A stretch of 64,000 bases of DNA from Phlegmacium glaucopus (taxonomy: Eukaryota > Basidiomycota > Agaricomycetes > Agaricales > Cortinariaceae): the NCBI GenBank assembly GCA_015039465.1, contig MU130046.1:65501-129500 (forward strand), in the 5' to 3' direction. How positions within the stretch are numbered: the first letter of the stretch is position 1; each line of letters starts with the position of its first letter. The notes beneath the pieces were generated by a model. It saw only the letters and a program-made list of their open reading frames with translations, was not told the DNA's origin and ran no database searches. The translations under genes were made by a program, and so were the position numbers. Positions 33,490 through 45,588 of this stretch are shown here, piece after piece.

Positions 33490-36001
33490 ATTAGCAAGCC
33501 AATCCATAAGATATGGATAAATAACCCACTCGTTCTGCGATCATGTAAACCGTGGTCATCTGATAAATGCAGTTAGAACAGCTACGATTGGATCCTAACA
33601 TGCAGAAATCTCACCAGGTGTGCACTTATTGGGAATGGAATAACAGAGGCATCTAAGGCCATAAGATCTCACATCAATCATGACCTGGGATAAGGTAGGG
33701 ATGAACGCACCAACAACCCGCACATTCTCAATTCCATACACTCTCATCCTCGTATCAACAACGCCTCCCAGCTCCTTCGGCATCATCGCCAACGACCCAA
33801 CTACATGATTATCACTCCCAGCGAACTCTCTCGCCCATTCACCAACATCTGTCGAATCTCCAGGTTCAAATTCACCTTCATTAATTAGGTCCAATGGATG
33901 TGTTCGAAGCATTCTCCTGCCGAGCTCTATCCCCTGAACGTGCGTTTCAAAATCTAATGGATGGGTGTAATACGCTGGGTCGACAGCAGGGGCTTCGAAC
34001 GGATCAGCAGACGTTATGTGGGTCCGTCCTCGAGATAGCGGGCCATATAAGACGGCGTTTATAGATGTGAACTTGACTTTTGGACGTTGTGCAAAAGGTG
34101 TGGGTCCAGAATAACCAGGTTCCACATTCATCTCGAGAGGCGCAGCTCGATTTTGATCCCAGAGGTTCAATATAAGCGTATATTGCATCTCGATGCCTTT
34201 TTGAAGCTGTTCGTTCCCGTTTGAGAAGATCTTTGCGTACTGTTGGATATTTGTCTTGGCATCTTGGATAACGCTTGTGAGTTCGGATTGATTGTACACG
34301 TCAGACGCTGCGGCTAGGCCGAGGGATCGTGGTACGCATGAGAGCACGCCTTTCATAGAGTTAGCAAAATTCAATTAGTTGAGATGGAGATGCTTGAGTT
34401 ATACTGACCTGTTCGATTGTGAAACCAGAGATCTCGTTGCTCAGCTGCGAAAGAAGGATCCAATGATAACTGATCCCTCGTTACCCTTTATTTAGATGAG
34501 AACGAAGCATTAATGGGGGTCCACCGAAAGACAGAACGAAGAAGCGACTTGCGAGGCGTTGGTGAAAGCATTAGCCCAACCGTGTACATGATCTATTCAG
34601 AGATAACATATTGATATGATGACGACTGTAGAGAGAAGTGGGAAAACTGACCTGCAAAGTTCTCACCAACGGTTGGGAAATCGAGCACTGGTTCCACACC
34701 GGCGTCACGTAGGATACTTCAAAATTTTATTAGTAAAGGCTGAAAATACATAATGAAAATGACTAAAGCATACGTCGAATTCCCTACCCCAGATAACTCT
34801 AAGACCTTGGGGCTTCCTATTGCACCCGCTGACAATATGACTTCCTTCTTGACATTAATCTCGTGTGTTTGTCCATCAGGTGTTTGATACTCTACTGCAC
34901 GCGCTTGGAGGGGTGAAGGCGAGGATGCCGCCCATAGGATACGAGTAACGGTGGAGTTAGTAAGGACTGTGAAATTTGGACGATCAACATAGTAAGCACA
35001 GACGGAAGAACAACTATCCGATACAACCGATCAGTAACAGATATTTGGGTAAAGATATTTCCTCACCGTGTGTTGTTTTTGGCGTCAATCGCATTTGGGG
35101 CGACACCCGCCGTGCTCTGGATATCTCCGTCCGCCAGGTCAGGCGAAGGTCTGAAGCCGGATGCCTCCCTCCACATTTTCGATTGTGGGAAGAAATAATT
35201 TGGATATCCTACTTTCACCCCACTCCGCTTGCTGTCGGTTGTGCCGTGAAACTCCGGTAGATATCTCACGCCATTGGCAAGCTGGTCGCGATTCGGAGGA
35301 GTGAAGCGCTCTGACCGTTTGAAGTAGGGAAGAAGAGTGTCCCATGTCCAATTAGGATCGTTATTGAGTTTACCCCACGCATCATATTGCTCCTTTTCGG
35401 CACGGGGCTGTACCAGAATATGTGAATTGAATTGAGAGGGATTGTTTCTCTCTTTTCAGACAGCAACTTACGAAAATCATGCTATTGACTATAATCATAA
35501 ATAAAATTATCCTCAATTAAGGCGATCGATTGGACTTACTGATTGTTCCTCCTCCCAATGCTTTGCCCGCATTGATAGTCACCTGTCGATTGCCCAGGTG
35601 TTCTTGCGGTACTGTTCGATAGGCCCAGTTCAGAGTCGTAAAGGACTGTCCTGTCCCAACGAGACCTGGAATAAACACCTGATTATTCTGAGTATAATGG
35701 ATACGCGGAAGTAAGGTCAGGCATACGTACCTCGGGAAGTTGTTCAGCATTCGTGCCTGCTTCCAATACAGCGACACTGATCAAAGGATCTTCAGCAAGA
35801 CGGCTTGCAACTGCCAATCCTCTTGAATTATCCGTCAGTCAAAGTAAGGCAAGAACGACATCAACATACGCGTTACCTCCGCCGATGACGACGAAGTCAT
35901 ATGTTACAGTTTCCTTCGAGTTAGGGACAGCATGGGTGGTTGTTATCCATCCTAAGTTTAATAAGGTGAAGAAAAAGAATGATAGGGAATAAAACATCAT
36001 T
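33490..36001 (-). CDS. GMC oxidoreductase, aryl-alcohol-oxidase-like, copy B
   Basis: This is a paralogue of copy A with the same exon positions as far as I can trace, and no stop or frameshift seen. The signal peptide begins MMFYSLSFFFFTLLNLGW. The FAD motif YDFVVIGGGNAGLAVASRL, the GMC signatures and the two C-terminal histidines (NHVVGSLAMMPKE and VDASVIPFPISAHL) are kept. It shares the GCAAGT-donor intron and the 17-nt exon with copy A. The proteins differ by scattered substitutions (for example EANTEQ-like against EHLPE-like in exon 2), and the intergenic and intron sequence has diverged too, so the duplication is not brand new. A secreted flavin-dependent alcohol oxidase is likely. Confidence 0.9.
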
Positions 36002-36032
36002 GTCAAATCGACGAGGAGGTGGATCGTACCCT

Positions 36033-36042
36033 ATATATATTA
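36033..36042 (-). promoter_or_regulatory. TATA box of GMC copy B
   Basis: TATATATATT, about 32 nt upstream of the start codon at 36001, matching the placement before copy A. Confidence 0.5.
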
Positions 36043-37440
36043 TATGTTGTATTAGACCGACGTCGGACTAGACTTGAATTGGGCGCTCGACTGCGGCGTT
36101 TCAAACCGGGCCCCTGTTTTGTATAGATTTGGTTTAGAAACCTGAGCTAGCCTGAGTAGGATGGATACGGGTCACCAGCTCCAATCAATGTTGCTTCCAA
36201 GGCGTTTGTCGGCAGTCCTCCCCAACATGTGACGTGACGTAACGTAACCCCAAGTCCAGATCGTCGTAAAGGCGGGTCGGGAGCCTTTTTGACGGCCTGA
36301 CTCCTGGCTCACCTCTGCCTCAGTCACAATCCTCGATGTCTGGGACAAGTTAAAGCCCTTCCGTATTTCCTATGTAAAATATCCTCGCATTGCGATATGT
36401 AGGTTATCGAGTCCGTGTAGTATTTTTATTCGGTTCATTTTTTCTGCAGGCGTCGAAGTACCAGCTCATCTAGATCTACAGAGAGTGGTACACTGCCTTT
36501 CATCGAGGCCCGAGACCCTAATCACCTATTATACAAAATATAACGAGTGAAGGATCATCATCGGGACACACCCGTGGTACTATTTAGGTTCCGAGACACC
36601 ATCATCCAAGGTAGTGTAGATGCGTAAACGTTCCTGGTTCGAAACGGATACAGTAAGTTTATTGAGGGTAAGTCGGAAATATTGATTTCCGATGGTGCGA
36701 GCGCTTAAGTCACGTGACGTGATATACGATGACAATTAAATGTAATCCGTATTGAGATTCGAGAAATAGTGCAGTAAAGAGATTTTTAAGGTCCCTTTAT
36801 GAGAATGAGATAAGAACTTGAGCTAGCTAATGAGGGGTGATTTTCCACTGCCTCTCTACAGTAAATACGAGCTGCTTTTATATGTACAGAGAGAGGAAAT
36901 TTTAAAATGAATTTTTTACCAGCGCTGTTGATCCTAAGAAAATTTATCCTGTTTAATTAATTTTTTAGAACATTCTAACTCTCTTTAGATGTTTTCATTC
37001 TTCATTTTTCTTGTGCGAACCCGGTCCTGCCCGTGCCCTTTTGCCTGCCCGCGTCACTTTTCCAGAACGGGAAAAGTCACGCGTGACTTATTGCTAAAAC
37101 GGGATACGCTTGCGAAATACGCGTCTGAACATCAGGGAAAAGGTAAATAGTATACATATTGTTCACAACCCAAAATATATGTAGAGAATAGCATGTATTG
37201 CCCAGAATAGCAGGAAAGCTGAGCAATAATTCGACTATTTGTGCAAGGGTATATACAAACGTCTCTATCCTCAGATAGGCGGCAAGAATTGTGGGGATCA
37301 CAATTTATCCTGACAAACCAAGGCCATGAAAAAGCACAGAAACTTTGGTTGCCATGGAAAGTATTCCCGAAAATGAAACGGAGGAGAATTATTTGGACCA
37401 ACAATTTTAATAGAATGATTTCTGACTTCACAAGTCGATG
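36043..37440. other. Intergenic, AT-rich toward the transposon
   Basis: No gene is visible. The left end of the Plavaka-type element should lie near 37100-37500 but I could not fix its terminus. Confidence 0.4.
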
Positions 37441-37801
37441 CAAGGTAATAAATTTATTACAAAGTTTACAATATCATTGGAATTCAATTCATACCATGGA
37501 ACTATTTGTTGCGCCATCCAATGGAATTGCATAGGATTCCAGCCATGTGAACCTGAGCCTAAATTCTGTTGTCTTTCTTTGGAATCTTTCCGAACTCAAT
37601 TCAAAGGAATTTTAAAATGAAATACACATCTATGACGAGTCCAAGACAAGTCAAAAATAACAGTTACAAGCTATTAGGAACAGGTACAAGAAACCTTCAA
37701 ACGAGAGAAAACAGGGGCACAGCAGGGGTAGCGGAACAAGATGGAGCAAAGGCGTACAAGAGAGTTCGAGGAAGAAGGAATTCAACATAGTATACTACCC
37801 C

Positions 37802-39801
37802 TCACCAATTCTTCTTCCTTCGCTTCCCAACTGTAGATTTCTTCGCTTTGGTAGTGTTGGATGTAGAATTGAAATTTGCCGGGGCTAGAGGCACTCGGGG
37901 ACCATGGGAGACTTGCGAAGATGATGCCAATGCATTTATATTTGGTAGGTGCAAACCGTGCAATGCATATGGCTGAATCGGCTGACTGGCACCTTCTGTT
38001 CTCTGAGCATTTGAACGAGCCAAACCAGTGAGGGGATCACGAGTGGGTGATGAGGTGGTTGCGACTTGGCGTGCATTTGACCCTGCCAGGGTTCTTTGAA
38101 ACTGGTTTGGGCTGGGAGAGGAAGATAAACGAAGTGATGAGCTACGGCTCCTGCTTTGCTGGGTCCTCGGTGATGAGCTATGGTTCCTGTCTCCCCACCT
38201 TGCTGGCGATGATTGTGGGGGTGTTGACGGTCGCATGTGGCCATCTTCACTGTTGAGATCAAGGCCCTGTATTGGTAGAAAGGTATCGTGACTTGGGGAA
38301 TAAGAAAACATTTGAGACTACGCACCTGATTATCAATCTGCCTCTGAGCTGCCTCCTGTTCCCGCGCAGCCTCACGCCTTGCCGCCCGTTGAGCAAGGAT
38401 CCCAACCGCCTCATTCCCTGGCTCATCTTCCTCATGCTCAAGGTCTTCTGGGAGTCGTCTTTTCCCTCGTCGTGTCAATGCAGGCATTTGTCTAAATACA
38501 ATGAGAAGGGAATAAAAAAAAAGCCAAAAGTGAATACCTGGTTAAGAATTGGAGAGTATCCGTAACCCATGGATCATTGGGATCCTCGGTGAACAGTCCC
38601 ACACACTTATCAAAAAAAACATCCAGCTTGAAGAACCGATCCTCGGTGTCCCAGCCGTCAAGGGAGCAAAGGCCGTAGTAGGCCTGAGAAGCTGTTTTAG
38701 CAGTGTAATCAGAATAGTTGAGCCATTACAGACCCACCTGTACAGCGGCATAGGCGACAGCCTCGGGAAAAATTTCACGCATGCCATGCATTTCTGCTTG
38801 GGAACGTTTGGGGGCAGAACGATAGCCGGTGAAGGCAGAACCTTTGCCTGTGTAAATCATTCGCAAGGTCTTTAAAAAAGTTGAAGATTATGTGACAGTG
38901 TAACAGAGGACAGAACGTACTCGAATAACAATTGGCCCACGAAATAAATCCTTGTCAAGTTCATTGACATTATACTCACTGCCTGGGGGGAAGAGGAATG
39001 AAGGCCAGTTTCTTTCATCATGTGAATGTAGCCGGATTGTCGCATTCTCAACCTTGTTCTTGAACAGGCTGTAAAATGCGACAGGTTCAGTCTGTGATAT
39101 CGCCCAAGTAGTCAGGTACTCACATTGGATCTGCTTCATACTCAGGAAGAAGCCGAAGGGGACATAACAGTTTTCCAACGACAGGATGATTGAAACCTCG
39201 GGCAGATTTGTGGTTGGTGATGGGAGGCTGCACGACATCAACTAAGGGGTCCAGAGGAACGAATGTTGGAACTTCATAACGGGCAGAGTTGGTATCTTGT
39301 GCTCTGGCATTACCAAATGCCTCTACCATCTATATATAGACAAAAATTAACGCATATATGCAACCATTGATTTCAAAAACTTACCATCGAAACAAAATTA
39401 TCATATGCATCGGGTTCTTCTTTAAATGCTAATATCAGCTCTGGAAACTGGGGATGGAGCTTCATGATTCGATCAAAATTCTTTCTATCATTCTCGTCAA
39501 TTCTATCAGGGAAATCAGCACATATATGATGTATCTGACTGGCAGTGAGAACAACGCACGGGTCTTCACTAGGTAATGCTGCACACATGGCACCATAGAG
39601 ATCCATGAAAGGGCTTATGGCACGTGGAATCCATCGCGCAACACGTTGGAAGGCTTGTACTGCTTCCAATGATCTAGATTCAATATCAGTGCAAGTCTGG
39701 CTTCATAATTGTGATTGAACTCACCTATCATCAGTTTCATCTCTACCACGCATTCTTTCTATCAGCGTGGCCACCATATCAGATGGCTCAGAGGGGGGCA
39801 T
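37802..39801 (-). CDS. Companion protein of the Plavaka-type transposon
   Basis: About eight exons run from MPPSEPSDMVATLIERMRG (ATG at 39801) to a basic tail ending KKSTVGKRRKKNW. Visible blocks are SLEAVQAFQRVARWIPRAIS, NFDRIMKLHPQFPELIL, PLDPLVDVVQPPITN, GFNHPVVGKLLCPLRLL, LFRGPIVIRV, EMHGMREIFPEAVAYAAVQ, FFDKCVGLFTEDP and a charged MPALTRRGKRRLPEDLEHE segment, followed by a Ser-rich region. The layout resembles the DUF6698-like proteins found beside such transposases; that name is from memory and uncertain. The gene diverges from the transposase across a 187-bp shared promoter region. Its function is unknown; a DNA-binding or accessory role is inference. No lesion was seen in the exons read. 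Confidence 0.7.
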
Positions 39802-39988
39802 GGTGAATGGAAGGAAATAAAGGTATGCAATTCAACTTGGACGCGTTTGCGCGATGTGACGTGATGTGACACATTCACCAAAAAAAAAAAGAAGTCCAGA
39901 GAGCGACTCATTTCTGAAGCAACGCAGCTCTGCCAACATGCACAAGTGGCTCTGTTTGATATTTTTCTTCTTTTTCCTGATCAACACT
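39802..39988. promoter_or_regulatory. Bidirectional promoter of the transposon genes
   Basis: The 187-bp gap between the two divergent start codons contains tandem GTGACGTGATGTGAC words near 39854-39870 and an A10 tract near 39882. The spacing implies shared control of both genes. Confidence 0.5.
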
Positions 39989-42900
39989 ATGCCAAAGTGT
40001 ATCGGGTGCAAGCAGGACTTCAAATCCCAAGGATTCCCAGCTCATAAAAGATCCTGCAAACCATACAAACGTGAAATCAAGGCTCGTTTGATCAACGTAT
40101 CTGAATTGGGCCCAGTATCTGGTCCTTCGAATGACTCTGTGATCTTGGAAGATGCTGGAGAGCTGGTAGTGCTTGGTGATATGATTGTAGACGAAGTACA
40201 GGTGCGTAATGGGTGGATAAACCAAAAAAAAAACTAACTCTACTCTCGATATATATTATAGGAACTGGAGAGGCTGCCCACACCTCCTCAGGAATATAGG
40301 AAGTCTGGTCTTCCCCGTCGCAAAACTAAGCTTCCAAAACGGTTCCAGGATGTCCTACCACCACGCCCTCCGGTGGCAGCTGCTCCCATTGTCGAAACAC
40401 CCCAGCCATCACAACACGAACCTGAGGTTTCAGCAATCCCAGAGTTCAAGACCGAACCCAATAGCTTTGGAATTTATAGGGTTTATAAAAGTGGTGAACC
40501 GTCTTTCACGCCTGATGACAACTTTCATATTGGCAACATATCCGATGGACCCAATTTTATCCAGGACCCATCGTCAGCTCATTCCACATGGGCGTCACCA
40601 TTTGGTACCGATCTCACCAGCCCCAACCCACCTGGAGACTCCGAGACAGCTCCCAGCTACCTACCCTTCAAGAATATGTCCATCTTCCGTCTCATGCGAT
40701 GGTTCTACGATACATCTTTAACCAAATCACTTGGAACCCTCAACGACCTCGTTTATAAGGTCCTCCTCGCTCCTGACTTCGATCTCAAGGATCTCACCGG
40801 TTTTGATGCAGCAAAGGAAGCCAGACGCCTTGACGGCTATGATCCCTCTGCCGTAGGAGAAGGTTCATCTACCCATGCAAACTCCAAAACCGGGTCAAAG
40901 CCGCTCAAAGATGGATGGACTGAAACAACGGTTCCTATCTCTGTGCCCTGCGATAAAGTGTTACATCCATCAGACACCGATGCACCCGTTTTCCACGTCA
41001 AAGGCCTGATGTACCGTAAACTCCTCGAGGTTATCAAGGTTGCATATGAGGAATCCTCTGCGGAACAACTTCACATTTCCCCTTATGAGGAATATTGGCG
41101 ATCGACACCTGATTCCCCTCCTGAACGCATCTACTCCGAACTCTACAATTGTAATGCCTACATTCAAGAGCATGAGAAGGTCCGCTCTCAAATGTGGCCA
41201 GGATGCAAACTGGAAATGGTTATTGCCCCCATCATGATCTCATCAGACGCCACCCACTTGACAAGTTTTGGAAACGCTTCACTGTGGCCAGTCTACCTTT
41301 ACCTGGGCAGCCTTTCGAAGTATACACGTGCAAAACCAACCTCATTTGCTGCGCATCATCTTGCATATATTCCAAAGGTAAGTTTTGAAATGAAATCTCA
41401 ATTATCTTACTAACGTTTTGGTTGGGTTCTAGCTTGACGATTCTATTCAAGACTTCTACAAAACGACATTCGGTCAAACAGCAACCACTGACATTCTTAC
41501 CCACCTACGACGAGAAGTCATGCAATCCGTCTGGCAAATCCTCCTCGATGACGAATTTACGGATGCCTACGAAAATGGAATTGTCATCACTTTCCCTGAT
41601 GGGATTCAACGACGGCTTTTCCCCCGGTTCTTTACCTACTCAGCTGACTACCCTGAGAAGTAAGCCGCTCATATTTTCATGTAATTTTTCTCATTCATTT
41701 TCGCAGAGTACTTTTATGCTGTATCAAATACCTCGGGAATTTACCCTGCCCACGCTGCCTGGTACATAAGTTGGATATTCACAAACTAGGCACAAAGCAA
41801 GACTTCAAACAACGGGAGACGAAAATTCGGGTGGATGATGACAGGCGACGCATGTTAGTTGAGACCGCAAGGGAAATGCTTTATGAGAAGGGTATTCGAC
41901 CCAGCGCAAAGGCCATCTCAAACTTGCTGGCCTCTAGGTCATTGACACCAACACGGGTGAGTTGTTTGGCGTTTCTAAATCTCTTCTTGTGTCTTACTTT
42001 TTCTATGCCATTCAGAACGCCTTCTCTGAGCGTCTTGCAAAATACGGTTTCAACTTTCATTCAATGTTTGTCGTCGATCTGATGCATGAGTTCGAACTTG
42101 GAGTGTGGAAGGCAACATTCACCCACCTTCTTCGAATTTTATATGCTCAAGGAGGTGATAGCATCCAAACGCTTAACAAAAGGTTTCTTACTCAGATTTT
42201 GCATGAGGTTTTGTACTTAAACCTTTCCATAGGTACCGAGACATTCCCACATTCGGCCGCGACACAATTCGCAAGTTTGTACATAACGCTTCAGGAATGA
42301 AAAAGCTCGCCGCTCGTGATTTTGAGGACCTTCTCCAGGTCTGTTATACTGTCAACTGCCATTTCTGTCATAAATACTCACCGTTTTTAGTGCTCAATTC
42401 CCGTTTTCGATGGACTACTCGACGCCAGCAACAACACAATCATCATGGACCTCCTCTTTGAGCTCTCAACATGGCATGGGCTCGCAAAACTTCGTCTTCA
42501 CACTGAATCAACCGTCTGTGCCCTGGAGAGCTCAACCACCCGATTAGGTGTCATTCTCCGAAAGTTCCAGTCAACGACATGTGCCGAATTTGTGACACAG
42601 GACCTACCATCTGAGGAAGCGGCTCGAGGACGTCGGAAAGCTGCCAAAGCAAAGCTCCAGACAACCACACAAAAACTAAAAGCAAAAGGGAAGCAGAAGG
42701 CTGGCATGTCATCGGATTCCAAGCACCGTTCTTTCAACCTTTCAAACTACAAAACCCATGCCCTGCCCGACTACCCAAAGACCATCCGAGAGTTAGGAAC
42801 CACCGATAGCTATAGCACCCAAAACGTGAGTTCCGTTTCAAAGAATTTCCTTCCAATCTCTTAATTTATTATTTGGTATACAGGGAGAATTAGAACATCG

Positions 42901-44344
42901 CCGCTGTAAACACTTTTACCCCCGGGTCCATAAGGGGCTGTTTGCATCAGGCATTGCACGAGAAGTATACCGCGAACGCATCCTCCAGTTCAAAGCAAAG
43001 AACCATGGCCTCGTGGTCACGCGCCCACCCCACAAGAAACAAAAAACGCTTTCTCGCAAGATCCTTTCCATCCCTTTCTCAGAATCTGAACGCCTCCCTC
43101 CTGCCCATCCAGACCAGCATTATCAAATGTCAAATGAGACGCGTCACCCTTATGAGATTTCACGAATGCTAGGAGATTACCACGGTGATCCTGCATGTAA
43201 TGTATGTATCATCACATTTCTTATGATTATCCAAAGGTTGCTTACTGTGTTCCTTCAGAACTTCATCCCCAACCTCAAAGACTATGCCCTCTGCAAGATT
43301 CTTGGTCTGGAACATGACGCCGACGATATTGAATTCACTGAGGCACAGCGAGCCTCAGTTACCTTTGTCAAGAATAAAATATACCAACATAAAGTCCTAC
43401 GGATCAACTATACAACCTACGACATGCGGAGAGAACAAGACTCTCTCAATCCACGTACACATGCGAACATTATGGTCCTTTCGCAAGAAGACGACCCAAG
43501 TGCCCACCCATACTGGTACGCACGCATAATCGGCATCTACCACACATTGATTCGCCACGAAAGCTCTCCAGATCCCATTCTGATCGAATTCCTCTGGATT
43601 CGGTGGTATGGCCTTGACCTCGATCGATCAAGTCGCTTTGGCTGGAAGGTTCGGAGGCTCCCTAAAGTGGGCTTTGTCCCAGACAGTCCAGAGGCTGGCT
43701 CTCCAGCATTTGGATTTCTCGATCCTGCACGCGTGATTCGGGGCATTCACCTCATTCCCTGTTTCTCAGAGGGTTACACAGGCGAGCTTCTGGAACCATC
43801 GCTCACACGGCTACCTGACGAAGGTGATCTAGACTGGAGATGCTATTATGTTAACATGTATGTTCTACGATTCTTCACGTTTTCTTGTGTTCTACTCATG
43901 TTTATTCACTAGCTTTGTTGATCGTGACATGCTCATGCGCTTTCGTGGTGGAGGAGTCAGGCATACAAGTACAAGATCTGCTACGAACAGGTTCGTGACC
44001 AACAAGATCGGGATAATGGATGGATGTGAGGTGACGATGACGAAGGCTTTGAGGCCGATGCTGTTGATGCAGGTAGTGAAGTCACGGACAAAGACAGCGA
44101 TGGTGACCGCGACGATGCCAGGAATGAAGGTCTTGCAGGTAGCGACGAGGAAGAGGGTACAGGCGATCTTGACGACGAAGGAAGTGGCGATGAGGAGGAA
44201 GACTATGGGTATGGTTATTTCGTTGATGACGAGGATGTGGACGATGGCGACGCACCACCAGACATTGCAGACGATGCTCTAGGTCCTGAGGATGGTGAGG
44301 GAGATGTCGACGAAGTAAACCTGCTCGGTTTTGCAGCTTTCTAG
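39989..44344 (+). pseudogene. Plavaka-type transposase, near-complete, C-terminal frameshift
   Basis: Ten exons were read: 39989-40201, 40262-41377, 41433-41659, 41707-41956, 42016-42182, 42233-42338, 42391-42825, 42884-43201, 43259-43857 and 43913-44344. The N-terminus MPKCIGCKQDFKSQGFPAH is a zinc-finger-like C2H-type motif. The core has APIMISSDATHLTSFGNAS with a conserved Asp, KYLGNLPCPRCLVHKL, and VVDLMHEFELGVWKATFTHL, the hallmark block of this family. The exons through 43857 join in phase. In the last exon the conserved MLMRFRGGGV is followed by a loss of frame near 44000. The expected acidic tail (GDEEEDYGYGYFVDDEDV) sits in another frame and ends at 44344. The protein may be non-functional, or the tail may be reached by an exon I did not find. 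Confidence 0.8.
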
Positions 44345-45588
44345 GGCCTGTAATAGACATGATCTGTCCCTTACATGCCCCACAAGTTTTCTAGCGTCAA
44401 TGTAATTCTGAAAGAAATATTTCTGCTGTAATTGTAAGACGCTGAATAATTGTAGCTACATACACGATGGCAAGAATAATTCCTATGCAATAGAATATTT
44501 GCAGAGACATGGAAGGGCATTAGAATGTTTGTATTCACATGTTATCGCCACAATTGGAGGAATTGTACTCACCTTTTTGCTGATGGAACGATTTCCGTTC
44601 CTTACAGTAGCACATTCGTACAAAACACTGCACCACCTACATCAAGAGGTCAGTCCGAGTGCCTACTCATTCAACCTTTAGATAACCCACAACTCTTATG
44701 TGATGCTGAACAAGCTTCGAGATTCTCCATGCAAATGTCGCGACTGGCGCTTTTCATGACTCCGACGCACCCAAATGCCATCCAAATATGCAGTGGACAC
44801 AATACGTCGAGGAATCAGGGCATGTTTTGTGCCTTTATGGTCCTGCAGGAGCTGGAAAATTAGCTATCGTTCAAACAATTGCGGAGATGTGCTCTGACCC
44901 GTCCTCGTCGCCAGTTATCCAAGGCGGCATATTCACACAAACCACTGCACCACCCACATCGAAAGTTTCGAGTTCCCAACTCACTTAACCTTTAGGTAAC
45001 TTGCAACTCGTATCGGATGCTGAACAGGCTTCAAGATTCTCCATGCAAATATTGCGACTGGCGCTTTCCATGACTCTGGAGAACATTTTGATGCACCCAA
45101 ATGTCATCCGAATACCCGTAAGGCCGCCTTGGCAGAAATTATGCAGTGGATACAACACGTGAAGGAATCAGAGCATGTTTTGTGGCTTTCTGGGCCTGCA
45201 GAGGCTGGAAAATCGGCTATCGTTCAAACAATTGCGGGCATGTGCGCAAAATTGGGCCTCCTCGTCGCCAGTTTTTTCTTCTCTAGATCATCCCAATCCC
45301 GGAACAACGAGAAACATCTGATTGCACCAATTGCATATCAGCTTGCCTTTTCCATTCCAGCGACTCGAACATACTTTGAAGCCGCCATCCAAAGTGACCC
45401 TGCAGTATTTGATAGGTCTTTGGACACCCAAATAGAAACGCTCATCCGGCCCCCGAAAAACGCATATGTTGTTATTGATCCGGCTGTTACGAAGGAATGG
45501 TCAAGGCTTATCGTTCGGTCTTGACAAATGTAATGATCATTTGATTCAATCCTCCATCATCCGTGTCGTTTCAACAGCTCTTCTTCGC

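Larger units (their letters stand above)
37440..44595. mobile_element. Plavaka-type DNA transposon (approximate limits)
   Basis: The element is defined by two divergent genes (37802-39801 minus and 39989-44344 plus). Inverted similarity between 37500-37570 and 44470-44530, both containing CCTATGCAAT or its complement with matching surroundings, suggests sub-terminal inverted repeats. Exact ends and a target-site duplication were not found. The right limit is set by the start of the NACHT copy at about 44605. Confidence 0.7.
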
